Source: Cristatella mucedo
Taxonomy: Eukaryota; Bryozoa; Phylactolaemata; Cristatellidae
Direction of reading: 5' to 3'
Assembly (NCBI GenBank): GCA_009760855.2
Contig: WPIO01000005.1
Coordinates: 7,910,001-7,974,000, forward strand
Length of the DNA: 64,000 nucleotides
Numbering within the stretch: the stretch's first letter is position 1; the number at the start of each line of letters is the position of its first letter. Below the pieces are notes generated by a model, which was given only the letters and a program-made list of their open reading frames with translations, searched no databases and was not told the origin of the DNA. Shown here in pieces: positions 24,061 to 34,152 of this stretch. Both the position numbers and the translations under genes were made by a program.

Positions 24061-24215
24061 GCACCAGGTAATGCGGTTACTTTTCACGACCTCGGTCCCA
24101 TGATCGTGGGTCGTTGATTCGAATCCTGCGGTGGGAAGGTTTTTTCGCCACTGCAAGTGGTGTTTGCTAGCTGTAAAAGGCGCTTCTGCCGCTACACAAA
24201 AGAGGCTATTAATGA
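24061..24215 (+). mobile_element. SINE family 2 copy
   Basis: Box B GATTCGAATCC lies at 24116-24126. The body has CTGCGGTGGGAAGG, CACTGCAAGTGGTG, GGCGCTTCTGCCG and CAAAAGAGGCTATTAATG, the same order as the other family-2 copies. Confidence 0.68.
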
Positions 24216-25072
24216 TATATATATAAGCTTACTGCTGCAAAAGCTCAGCCAACGTTACACTAATGACAAGGTCAAAACGGAAATATTTTGAAACTAGGAT
24301 TTGAGAAATTACGGACTTTGCGACCAAGGTCGAGGTTTAATATAGGCCTCGCCTGACAGTAGGCCAGGCTCACCAGCTAAGTTTTTTTTACCGCTCGGTC
24401 AACGGACTTTCAGGCCCGCATTATAATGCAACAATAAATTTTCTAGCCATTTTTCAGTGATATTAGCTAGTAATAAATGTAAGAAAAAATTATTTAGTGT
24501 GCCCAGAGAACGCCATCTCTATATAGGCACTTTAGTTATGCTAGACAGGAATTGTGTTAGCGTGGTTATGAATATGAGTTGCAAGTGTAACTAGAAGCAC
24601 AGGATCCGGATGTACCGACTGGTCTGAGAGTCGAGAGGCTACTGCATTTTCTTAGCAGGTTTCTTTCTCGACATCTCCCTGGTTTTGCGTCCAAAGTTCT
24701 ATTACGCTGGCCGCTCGATCGCTCGCCGAACTTTATTCGAAGGTAAGGTTGGTGATAGAGCAAAAATTGCATTCCTAGCACTTTGCTACGGTCCTCGTTG
24801 CAGACGGTTTGGTGAATTCGCGTCAGGCGTAAAAGTCAGATCTACTGCACTGCTGGCGCAGTGCTGGCGCAGCGCTGGCTTAGTGTAAGCAGAACCAGGA
24901 ATCTTCCGCTCCTAGTCCTTCCCTCATGTCATTCATTCTCCGCCAGGCCTGCTCTGCTTTCTCGCGTCAGCTAGCGTCCATAGATCTGCGGCGGCTCGTC
25001 AACGGAGTTTACGTGGAACCCAGAATTCGGAAAGCTCCTATATCAGGAAACCGTGCGAAGCCAGCCACTGAC

Positions 25073-25209
25073 CTGACCAGCTTCTGAATTATTGCCATCT
25101 GCAAAGCGGCTTCGTTGAGGCCACCTTGCGGCATGCCGAAGCTCATAGAGCTGCCCTCGTCTGCCGGAATGCTGTCCAAGCTGCTCCGCTCGCTCGAGTT
25201 GGCGCTGAG
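25073..25209 (-). CDS. Gene A exon 5: conserved juxtamembrane cytoplasmic exon
   Basis: The exon runs from phase 0 to phase 2, with acceptor TCCGGTCTTGCAG and donor GTCAG|GTCAGT. It encodes an acidic Ser-rich segment (SANSSERSSLDSIPADEGSS) and ends EAALQMAIIQKLV. The gene B counterpart (45476-45576) has the same phases, is also acidic and Ser-containing, and ends YTVAILKKLV. The shared hydrophobic-Lys-Leu-Val end makes this the only obviously conserved part of the two cytoplasmic tails. An earlier acceptor 17 bp upstream would break the phase with exon 4. Confidence 0.78.
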
Positions 25210-25269
25210 CTGCAAGACCGGAAGTGCTGAAAGGCCGCTGCCTTCTCTTCCTTAGCCACTGTCATGCTC

Positions 25270-25339
<70 letters not shown>

Positions 25340-25353
25340 GCTTCTCTTTCTCC

Positions 25354-25435
<82 letters not shown>
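25270..25435. repeat. (CT)n microsatellite
   Basis: This is an interrupted CT dinucleotide array directly upstream (on the minus strand) of gene A exon 5, separated from its acceptor by about 60 bp. On the minus strand it is a GA array. Confidence 0.95.
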
Positions 25436-25553
25436 GTTCTCAGTGTTTATCTCTCTCGCTCATTCTCTCAGCCTCACCTGTTCTCCCACTCTCGTCCTCA
25501 TTCTCTCACTGCATCTCGATAAGCCTGTTTTCTCTTGCTCGCTCGTTGTTTAC

Positions 25554-25555
<2 letters not shown>

Positions 25556-25639
<84 letters not shown>

Positions 25640-25740
25640 CTCCCTCTCTCTCTCGCTCTCCCTCTCTCTCTCGCTCTCTCTCTAGCTCACTCAATTTCTC
25701 CCTTGATCTATCTCTGTCGCTCTCTGTCTCTCTCACCCTG
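25556..25740. repeat. (CT)n microsatellite, second block
   Basis: A pure CT array runs to about 25635, grading into interrupted CTCTCGCTCTCC units. It generates long Ser/Leu open frames that are not genes. Confidence 0.95.
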
Positions 25741-26034
25741 CATTCTTTTCCTCTACCTTTCTCGCTCCGTCTCTCTCTCTCCGTCTTGTTCATCCACCTT
25801 CTTTACTTGTATCTTGCCTCTAACTGTCTCTAGCAGTGACGGAGGCGATACAAATTTACCTATGTCGTCGCATTACATGAACTGCATTTGCGACGACATC
25901 AAGCCGGGCAATCGTCGTAGACAAACCGAGTACAGTAACCGTCTAACATGATAGCCGGATGCCTCCGATGATTCGCGTTTATTCTCCATCTGTTTTACTT
26001 AAGCCGCCGCTTAGCTACTTCTCATGTCAGGGTT

Positions 26035-26120
26035 TTCCAAGGGCCTTGACCGAGATTTAGTTCTCTTGGGGTGCTCTAAGAATGTCTTATTTTTAATAGT
26101 ATTACTGTTATTATTATCAT
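26035..26120 (+). mobile_element. SINE family 1 tail fragment
   Basis: The sequence GAGATTTAGTTCTCTTGGGGTGCTCTAAGAATG followed by ATTATTAT resembles the L2-like tail of family 1. The tRNA head is missing. Confidence 0.45.
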
Positions 26121-26296
26121 AAGTAACTTGCTGACTTTTGGCGAGATTATATCCACAAACTGAGCACTTGGCACTAGAGGGTAGGCGGCAGTGGCCAGAG
26201 CGACACAGCTAGGAGGTGCCTATCTAAGCGGGCGCCGACTCTCGTCGGCGACCGAATTTCGGAGAATTCGGGCGTGCGAAATCGCTGCCTTCGCAC

Positions 26297-26445
26297 CTGC
26301 CCGCGACGCTTCTTGAAGCGGCTAGCCTCTCTCGCTGACTTCACGGTGGACGCGATGCAGCCAATCACCATGACGATAATCACAAAGAAGCCCACCAGGG
26401 CCGATATTATGTACCAGTCCTGGCAGCCGCTGCCGAGTCCCAGCA
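26297..26445 (-). CDS. Gene A exon 4: stalk, transmembrane helix and stop-transfer
   Basis: The exon enters at phase 1 after CTATGTTGCAG. It encodes a short stalk (LGLGSGCQDWY), a 20-residue hydrophobic helix IISALVGFFVIIVMVIGCIA, and a basic stop-transfer segment (STVKSAREASRFKKRRG) ending at CAG|GTGCGA, phase 0. Type I topology is inferred: EGF modules precede the helix and the basic cluster follows it. Gene B exon 4 carries the same CQDWY-helix arrangement and the same phases. Confidence 0.85.
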
Positions 26446-26779
26446 CTGCAACATAGGCACAGCTGTCCTCAGCCTCGGGTCGACGACTTTCTGCAGCCCC
26501 CTGCAGCCCGATGCACGGCATGAGCAAGCGGCGTGCCCATCCCCCCTGGCCAGTCCGGCAGCTCGCGAGCAGTGCTTACCCCCGTTGAGCGCCGCACACA
26601 GGATCTGGCGCTGCACGATGCTGGCTGAAACGGCAGAGACGAACGAATGCGGCAGGCCGTCGGAGAGCCGGGCGGGATCCAGCAGCACTGCTGCTGGCAG
26701 AGCGTCGCGCCTTCGCCACCACAGCCCCGGCGGCAGCAGGATAGGCCACCGCCGCCACCACCGCCACCGAAGCGCTCAC

Positions 26780-26893
26780 CGTATTGGCAGAAGGCGCCAT
26801 ACGTCTCGTTCGAGCAGAGGCACGTCACGTTGGCTACGGCGTCGACGCACGGCGCGCCATGTTGGCACGGGTTGGAAAGGCATTCGTCTATTT
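26780..26893 (-). CDS. Gene A exon 3: membrane-proximal EGF-like module
   Basis: The exon is 114 bp and phase 1-1 and encodes one complete EGF-like module. It starts EIDECLSNPCQHGAPCVDAV and continues with the VTCLC core and a final Cys in AFCQY, giving six cysteines. The DECLSNPC start resembles calcium-binding EGF modules. The acceptor is TTTTGCTCTGCAG and the donor TACG|GTGAGC. The gene B copy (51749-51862) is the same length and shares the DECLS.PC, VANVTCLC and FCQ blocks. Confidence 0.88.
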
Positions 26894-27067
26894 CTGCAGA
26901 GCAAAAGATGGCCTCGCACCGAGGCGGGAAGCAGACAGGGAGGGCTCGAACTCAAGCTCAGGCGCGACTCAGGTGGGTTTTTGAGCGAGCCGCCGGAAGT
27001 CGGTAGGCGGACGGCGGCACGGGAACCGAGGAGGGAGGAGGGGAGAGGGCGAGGCGCACGAACGCAC

Positions 27068-27286
27068 CCGACTCGCAGTTCTTGCCGCTGTATCCGGCCT
27101 GGCACAGACAGCCGTAGTCGTCGTCCAGCGGCTTGTCGAAGCGAAAGCATCCGCCTTCCGGTTTCGTCGTGTTGTGCCAGCACGGGCTGCCCTGGCTCGT
27201 GCACACCGTGTCCGTGTCGCACGTGGTGCCGGCCCATCCGCCTTTGCAGTGACACTGGAAGCCGTTGATCAGGTCGGTGCAATTAC
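27068..27286 (-). CDS. Gene A exon 2: one and a half EGF-like modules
   Basis: The exon is 219 bp and phase 1-1. It completes the EGF module begun in exon 1 (NCTDLINGFQCHCKGGWAGT) and adds a second, atypical module with CWHNTTKPEGGCFRFDKPL and GCLCQAGYSGKNC. The GCFRFDKPLDDDYGC segment is expanded relative to an ordinary EGF and is shared with gene B (GCYRLDKPLDHDFGC). NCT and NTT sequons are possible N-glycosylation sites. The acceptor is CCTCACTTCAG and the donor TCGG|GTGCGT. Confidence 0.88.
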
Positions 27287-27339
27287 CTGAAGTGAGGTGA
27301 ACGGGCGAGTCGCTGTCATCGCCACGAAGTCTACCTAAT

Positions 27340-27580
27340 TATCCACCTATCTATAATCCATACCACATATCTATAATCCACCTATCTATAATCAATGCCA
27401 TCTATCCGATCGGCTGTCTTCGCGTCGAGTCATCTATTCTTCTGCCTATTTGAGCTCATCCATCCGTCTTACTGTCTGTCTGTCTGCCTGGTCATCTGTA
27501 TATCTCTGTCTCTGTCTGTGTGCGGGCCTCTGTCTCTCTGGGTCTCTCCGTATCTCTGCCTCTACAAGTTTGATTCTTCC
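27340..27580. repeat. Low-complexity ATCTATAATCC and TCTG-rich sequence
   Basis: Short tandem copies of ATCTATAATCCAC-like units at 27340-27400 are followed by CTGTCTGTCTG-type pyrimidine-rich sequence. This lies in the intron between gene A exons 1 and 2. Confidence 0.55.
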
Positions 27581-27619
27581 ATCTCTGCCCTCTGTCCAGA
27601 GGTGTTTGGCTGGCAATAA

Positions 27620-28560
27620 ACGAAATTCACTTCTGGAAGTAAATCAACCCAATCGTACGATCGCGTACTTGCAGCGACCTCGATAGGCAAAACCTGATCT
27701 CGCTTTATGTAAGAGCCTGTGTAACACGTTCAGCTCGGACCTAGCACCGATAGAGGCAGCGCCACATCGAGAGGTTATCGAAAATTGTATCTTAATTGCA
27801 ATCTTATGTCCTTTTCCAAGCATGTCTGTAATGTTTAAAATATGCGGGTGATTTCGCAAACCAATGTACCTCTTCACGAATTGAAGTAGCCATGGCAGAA
27901 TCCAATCGTGGTAATGCTATTACCTGCATTAACTGCACCTAGCTTAGGTGATCAGTATATTTTTAACGCTTAAGTCAGCGGTAGATAAACGTAAAAATTG
28001 GATGTCGTGTTAAGACTAAAATTGCTTGACATCAAGATCAAAAATATTGGCTACAGTACAATCTATGAGAATATTGTTCGTGCATTTGAATTTGACTTCA
28101 TGACTTGATACTTTCGTCGAAGCAAATATTTTTGGGGAGCATACCAGCTGGCTCAGTGCACATTCGAATATCGCAAGCAAGACGCATAGCAGTGTAATTA
28201 GGCATCAAAGGTTAGCACGCTCGGGCAGCACCCATCTACGTGAGCTCTGTTACTTCGCGGCAGTTTTGAATCCAAAAGACTTCCCTTTCACTAAAGTCAG
28301 AATCGTTGGCTTGATCTTTCAAAGGGTCTTGCAAGATACCGTATTTATTGTCTTAAAATTGAGAAGCTCGAACGTGCCTACCCGCCGTGCTGAGCCGCCC
28401 TTGCAAGGGCGGGGCTGTCTTTGTAGCGCTCACGCAGTACAGGCTTTCACCCGTCTGCACTGAGCGAAAGAAAAATGCAAATTCTCTCCGACTTAATCTA
28501 AATAGTCTCTACTTTACTAGCGGCAGCGCTCAGCCCGGAAAAAGGCGCGTCCGCACGTAT
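27620..28560. other. Gene A intron 1, nothing recognised
   Basis: No exon or repeat copy can be supported. Confidence 0.35.
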
Positions 28561-28570
28561 GGCTTCTTAC

Positions 28571-28747
28571 CGTGAGCGCAAGGAGAAGACAGACACTCGT
28601 CTACCTGAAGTTCGCACAAGAAGCCGGTCCAGCCTCTGGGACAGGAGCACACGATTTCTACTCTCGGTCCGTGCGACTCCGTGCACTTTCCATTGTTGCG
28701 GCATGGATTCGATTCGCATGCGGGAACTCGGTACTCGCAATGCGGTC
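28571..28747 (-). CDS. Gene A exon 1 (first visible): EGF-like modules
   Basis: The exon is 177 bp and phase 1-1. It opens with the final Cys of an earlier EGF module (GPHCEY), then a full module (ACESNPCRNNGKCTESHG, CSCPRGWTGFLC), then the first half of the next (VDECLSSPCAHG). Acceptor TTGTCCCATTGCAG and donor CACG|GTAAGAAG are both good. Because it starts inside a module, at least one more upstream exon plus a signal-peptide exon must exist. I find none between here and 29636. Gene B exon 1 has the same length and cysteine layout. Confidence 0.87.
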
Positions 28748-28759
28748 CTGCAATGGGAC

Positions 28760-29630
28760 AACAGCGCGGCTTCATAAAGACGCAGCCGTAGTCCTAACCT
28801 CTCGAGCAAACGCTGCTCGAAGGCACTGAGTCAGTAGCGCAGAGTGCATTCGCATTTCCACACACGCTAGCTAGGCCTGCTGTATTCAACTAGCGCGGTT
28901 CGTCTTTAATCTGCAACTAACGAGCTTGCAATTAGAGAGCGTCGACAGGTGCTTGTTCGAAGCTTCGCTCAAACGACACGGTCTATCTGCGCTTGACTGC
29001 TATTTAGTTATTTTTAATTTTTTAATTTTAATTAAGAGTCAGGGTCAGAGTCACGTCGTCATGTCAGCGTCATAATCCAAGTCGAATTGTAGCATCTCCC
29101 TCTCTCGTACTCTTATTTCGTCTGGCGGCGAGTGAAAAGTTCCCTTTCCATAGCAGCGTCGCACGGCGGCGCCCGCCGGCTGAACGCTGGAAAATCTCCA
29201 GCGGGTTTCGTCGGACGTCGTCGAGTAGCGTAGGGCAGCCTGCAATTCGGATGAATAGTGAAGCGAGAAACACGCTGTCGATATTTTATAAAGACGCCGC
29301 ATCTATCTCTAGAAGAGCCGCTCCACTAGGCCTGGCGTCGGACGGCAGACAGACAGACAGTCGGTCCACTGGGATCGGTTTTAATATTTCACGCGACTCC
29401 TTTTGAATAATTCAGTCAACACGCCGCGGAGACCGTCCGTCGCCACCGCCGCTGCCAGCCGAAAACGGGCGGTGGCTACAGCTGACTTCAATTGATCTCT
29501 GCAAACACGGGACCACGTCTTCGCATGCGCGCCGCGCGGCGAGCTCCTTGCTTCCTCCGGAGCATGCGTGCGGGGAGGCCGCTGGCGAGGCCGCTCGAGG
29601 ACCATCGGCGGCCGGCGAGGCTGCCGTGCT
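28760..29630. other. Gap between gene A exon 1 and module C; expected site of missing 5' exons
   Basis: An independent gene A would need a signal-peptide exon and the start of the first EGF here. I find only a TATA-like box and an ORF without ATG that shows no EGF cysteine pattern. Confidence 0.35.
29282..29290 (-). promoter_or_regulatory. TATA-like box upstream of gene A
   Basis: The minus strand reads TATAAAATA about 540 bp upstream of the first visible gene A exon, between it and the module C terminal exon. It could mark a gene A promoter, but no initiator or signal-peptide exon is evident after it. Confidence 0.2.
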
Positions 29631-29635
29631 CTCGT

Positions 29636-29730
29636 CTATCGTTTAGCCTGACTCGATGACTTTGCGAGAGACTGCTGCTGCGTCGACTTCCAAAATTGCT
29701 CCTGGGCCGACGGCTTCGCCGACTTCGCGG
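29636..29730 (-). CDS. Orphan tail module C, terminal exon
   Basis: The exon enters at phase 1 after GTTCGTTGCAG and encodes a basic, Gln/Ser-rich end (AKSAKPSAQEQFWKSTQQQ, then a short Ser/Lys stretch) terminated by TAG at 29636-29638. Its phase fits the donor at 32428. It resembles the terminal exons of A and B in being short, basic and free of any domain. There is no transmembrane or EGF exon that clearly belongs to it. Confidence 0.6.
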
Positions 29731-30360
29731 CTGCAACGAACGCAGCCAGCGGCTTCCGGTGGTAGTAGAAGCGATGCTCGCAGCGCGAATCGCGGTGCGC
29801 GACGCCAAATGCCCCGAGGTGAATCGGATGTCGGCTTTCGCTCTGCGTCGTCGCCGCCACAGCTCAGCTTCTCTTAGACTTGGGAGGTCTGCGTACTTTC
29901 TGCAGCAAGGAGTAAGCTACTCGACATCACCCGGGCCGCATCATTGCGCCTCGTCGCCTGCAACTGCTAACCTATCGGTCAGACGCAACGCGAATGTCGG
30001 CGCGAAGCCGATGCGCATGGACCAGTCGATAGGTGCGGCTGCAGGATACCCGATCTTAAGTATTGCCTTAGCTGTGCACGGAGCAGCTTCGTGCTGACGC
30101 GGCATCCGGCAGCGCGAACTCGCGAAGGAATGCGCATAGGAATGAGCTCTAGCCACTCTAGCAGGCCGACGGGGCACTGCATTAGTACAGCAAAGAGGCC
30201 ATCAGTGGCGTAGGTAAGGGGCTGGTAGGTAGGCTGAGGGAGCCTCTCGCCTGAAATATGAAATATGAAAAGCACGTCGAACGGCCAGTGAAAATATTTC
30301 TCTGAACGCTACCGTAAACGAGGCTGGTGAACATATCAGCCGAGCCCTAACGTGTTGCCA

Positions 30361-30470
30361 CTAATCATCAATCATATGGTAATGCTTTCTATACAGCGCC
30401 TGTAAAGTGCCTAGAGAGGGATTCGCGAATGCATTATGCAAACACGTCATTATTAATACTATAATCCTTA
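30361..30470 (+). mobile_element. L2-type LINE 3' tail remnant
   Basis: CAATCATATGGTAATGC...TGTAAAGTGCCTAGAGAGGGATT matches the last part of the L2 3' UTR and hairpin. The right arm is degraded. Confidence 0.45.
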
Positions 30471-30479
30471 TGGTCATCG

Positions 30480-32420
30480 TAACGACGTAAGGAAAGCCCC
30501 AGCGGTCCTACGAAACGACTACGGCTAATTGATGCCAGCCATGAATACTGTGATTTTCACAGTAGAAGAATTTCAGAAAATTTTCGTTAAGATTCGGGGC
30601 TTTCAGTGCGCTAGGAAGAAATATATGTACGATCGAATATACCAGAAGAAGAATTTTCAGAAAATGTAGGCGATCAACCTAATGATTCTGAGCTTTATTA
30701 GACCCTGCATTTGGTTATTTCCTTGTCAGCTGCCAGTGTTCTGAGAGATATGCTGTAGATGCAACAGGTGTCTATCTATTCGCTATACCCTCGGTCATAC
30801 AAATTGTTCTCAGTATGGCTCCCAGTTATGGTGGCTATTACTCCAGCCGGCTAAAATGAGAATTTTTCAAGACGCCAGGCGTCTATTTACTAAAGACCCC
30901 TGCAGCACGTGAGAATATTTATCGACCGCCCAAAAACAAACACCTACGTGCTTTAGATATGTATTATTCTAATGGGACAACAGTCAACCACAATTCCATG
31001 TGATCTTCTCTATCCGATCAGGCATAGAGGCCACAAGCTTCTGCGATGTCTCTTTTGCTGCAGCGCATTCCACGAAGCCTGAATTGTACTGTACAATTCA
31101 GCTTAGGACAAAGGCCGAACACCCGGTCAAGCCGCCTGTCAATATCACTCGCTGCAGTCATCCAATGGGGTCACGATCAGGCGACTGGTTTGGTAGCTAA
31201 ATCGGCGAATCATATATGTATTCGTCCATTCCTGCACTCTTCTGGCCTGGCGCAGTGCACTGCTTTCGGTCTTTTTTGCTACCAAAAATAACAAAACCCT
31301 GTGCAGTGTATTTGAGTTTTGAAATTTAACTTTTAGACGAATCCGGTGCGATGCCGTTGCAGTGGCGCGGCGAGTCACCCCATCCGAACCAATAGAACAT
31401 TTACGGAACAACTTCAGGCAGGCGGCTGTGACCTGCATCGGCAGCTTGCCCTTTCAGAAATAAAACTCCGGCTCTGCAGGATTTGCTACAGCAGAACAGA
31501 CAGCACAGCGCTGAAGCTTGTGGCGTCTATTTCTGGCCAGATGAGAAAGGTTGTACAGAATCGTGATTGGGCGCCGTCAAATCAAACGCATACATGCAAG
31601 CTTTTTCTGAAGGTTACTCCGCTGGCTATCTAATTTCTGCTGCAAGCAAACCAAGGTTAAGAATACAACTATTGTCTCAGCTGTTGCATAGTCGCGACTT
31701 CTATCCCGCTAGGCGCTCTGGCAGTCTCAGCAACACTAGCCGACCTTGAAAACCAGTAGTGGCCATAAGCTGCTGGCTCCAGGGGCCGTTTGCCAAATAG
31801 CGATGTCTAGTGTGATAACAGCCACCAGGTGTGTGCTGCCCCTAGACAGGCCATTCTAAAGAGTTAATACATTCGGCCTGTGAATAGCTGGGATTCAGGC
31901 ATAGGGTAGCTTCCAAGCATTCACAGATGGCCCGTGTTCAAGCTGTCACCGCCGCTTTTTAGTACCACTTTGTCTCCGCTTTATCGTTAGGACGATGTCA
32001 CTGGAGTGGCGCCAACCTCCCTTAAAGATATCCTCAAGAACTTATAGCGAGACAGTCCGTCCGTCAAGCGGCAAGAGGGCGGCGAGCGACCCTTTACTTT
32101 CGCGGGTGAGGTGTAATAGATGCGTAAATGTATGTACAGCATTGTATATCTACTACGACTCAGCAAAGCGAGTCCACGGGCACTGAGCGACACAGTATGA
32201 GTCCACAAGAAGAAATATTCTCGAGAGGCCAGCGGCGAACGCTCGGAGCGCCCTTCAGTCTTTGTACGCTTTGCTGGCTCCGGCAAGTTCGACGTCGGGC
32301 CGCAGCCAGCAAATTTGCCGCAGCTTGGATTAATGCTGGCCACCACACCCTGGCGTTCGCGGGCGCGAGGCGAACCCGCACCCATTTGGCGGCCATCGAA
32401 AATGCACAGTCGCGCGAGCT
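30480..32420. other. Intron of module C, nothing recognised
   Basis: This is AT-richer sequence between the two module C exons without supportable coding segments. The right end (32000-32400) is GC-rich and open on both strands, but has no good splice pair. Confidence 0.35.
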
Positions 32421-32427
32421 GCCTTAC

Positions 32428-32954
32428 CTGGGCGCCGCTCGGTCCTGGCCGTTACCGGCGTCGCCGGCGGGACTCGGTAACCGGCCGACTTGGCCGACTT
32501 AGCCGGCCTGTTGGCCAAAGACGGCGCGAGAGCTCGTCCGGCGGCGCCAGCTGCCGAGGCGGTAGCGGCGGCTGCCGCCGCCGCTCCTGTACCCTTCGAT
32601 GCGGCCACTAGCATAGGTCCTGCTGGGCTGCTTGCGGCCGCCGCAGTGGATGTCTGCACCTTGCGATAGAGTCCGGTCGGCTTCGCGTCTGGTGACCCGA
32701 CCACTGCCGTCTTGGCCGTTGCGGCGGTGCGCTTGCCCGTCGCTGCAGCGGCGGCGGCGGCGGAAGCGACAGCTGGGCGTGCCGCACGCAGCGTCGCAGC
32801 TGCGGCGACGGCCGTTGCTGCGACTATCCTCGCCCCGCCGGGTCGCGCTCTTCCTAAAGACGAGTACGACGGCGCATTGTTGAAGAGTGATCGTGCATTG
32901 TGGTGGGGGCTCGGTCGAGCGTCGCTCGATTCGCCAACCATCTTCACATTAGGA
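32428..32954 (-). CDS. Orphan tail module C, large Ala-rich tail exon
   Basis: The exon is 527 bp. The acceptor has a near-perfect CT tract (TCTGTCTCTCTCAG), entry phase is 2, and the donor CCCAG|GTAAGG exits at phase 1. It encodes SPNVKMVGESSDARPSPHH, SLFNNAPSYSSLGRARPGG, then long Ala-rich stretches with GLYRKVQTS and a basic C-terminal part. Entry and exit phases equal those of exon 6 in genes A and B, so it can legally follow gene B exon 5. It lies 5.3 kb beyond the gene B stop, with a decayed LINE in between. Confidence 0.68.
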
Positions 32955-33229
32955 CTGAGAGAGACAGAGACAGAGATAGAGATAGAGACAGAAATAAAGA
33001 CAGAGACTTTGCTTAGAGGTAGAAAGTAAGCCGGCAGTCACTGCCACCACCGTGGCCGCGCTCTTTAGGGTATAAGGTGCATTACCAGGGTGAGGGCCGT
33101 GGCATTAACGAAATTGATACAAATGTTCACTTTAGCCTACTGACCTAACCACGATACATGATTACTTTGCATACTTGATACTATGCGAGTAATTAACCAA
33201 TGGGTTCTGATACTGTGGCTGCAAGTTGA

Positions 33230-34150
33230 AAAGTGCCTGGGCAGCGATCAAGTTTTCTAAACGTGCTAGAGAAACGATATACTAGTTTTATTATTATTAT
33301 TAATACTATTATTATTAGCGCTGTTGCAGACGAGGACTGCTTTACTGTTGACGCCTGTCCTTATTCCAGTCCTCGTTGTTGTGGGCCAGACTTTACAGGC
33401 GCCAGGCCAGTTCCGCCAGTCCCCCCCCTGCCGATCCAGGCTCCACTGGTGCCGGCTTTCGCTCGGCCGGCCTCCTCGGTGGCCCCAGTGCTTGACCCGG
33501 TGGGGCCATCTGGCGCCTTGTCGTCGTTCAACCCGTCACTCGGCATTACTGATATGACCAGCCTCGTCTTCTCGTCGGGCTTCTCGGCGTGGCCGCCGAA
33601 CTCACCCCAGCCGATTGGCGAGAGGCTATCTACGCTTCGCTCCCTGTTCTGCTCCCCCTAATCGTCACCGGGCTCAACATTGAAATGCCCCCCTCCGGCC
33701 CGGAGGCTTCGCTTTCGGACGATGGGGATCGCTCCCCTATCGAGGCCGCGAGGCTTCTGCCGTCCCTGCCGGCTAGGGACCGACGCCGGCTGAGCCCACT
33801 GCTGGCAGAGAAGTTTCCGAAACCCCGAGCTGCTCCAACCGTCTCAGCTCAGAGCTGAGCTACCCGCGCTGCAGCGACGGCTGCTGAAGCTGCTTTGTCC
33901 TCGGCCCTCTTGTAGGCGGCGGCCGTCTCCATGGAAGCGGCTGCTCAAACAACCTGTACGAGCAAGAGACCCTAGCAGGTTCCTTGGCTTCTCCTGCCCC
34001 CTCCAGGGTGCCTGTGCCACCCTCCACAGCTCTCTCAGTCTTGGCTTTTTGCGTCTACCGACTGCCCTTACTGTTCTCAGCCCTTCAGCCAATTGCATGA
34101 GATCACTCGCCAGCACAACTTACAGCTTCTCAACGCAAGCACTCTGCCCC
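33230..34150 (+). mobile_element. RLE-type LINE (R2/NeSL-like), N-terminal part, decayed
   Basis: A plus-strand Pro-rich open segment (PVPPVPPLPIQAPLVPAFAR) and a following charged segment (IEAARLLPSLPARDRRRLSP) precede recognisable LINE domains further right. Assignment to the same element rests on position, strand and the short distance once the L2 insertion is removed. This part alone would not be diagnostic. Confidence 0.45.
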
Positions 34151-34152
34151 TT

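Noticed and set aside
25224-25951. Long Ser/Leu and Arg/Glu open frames on both strands
   Set aside because: Translation of CT/GA microsatellite; no codon bias or splice context.
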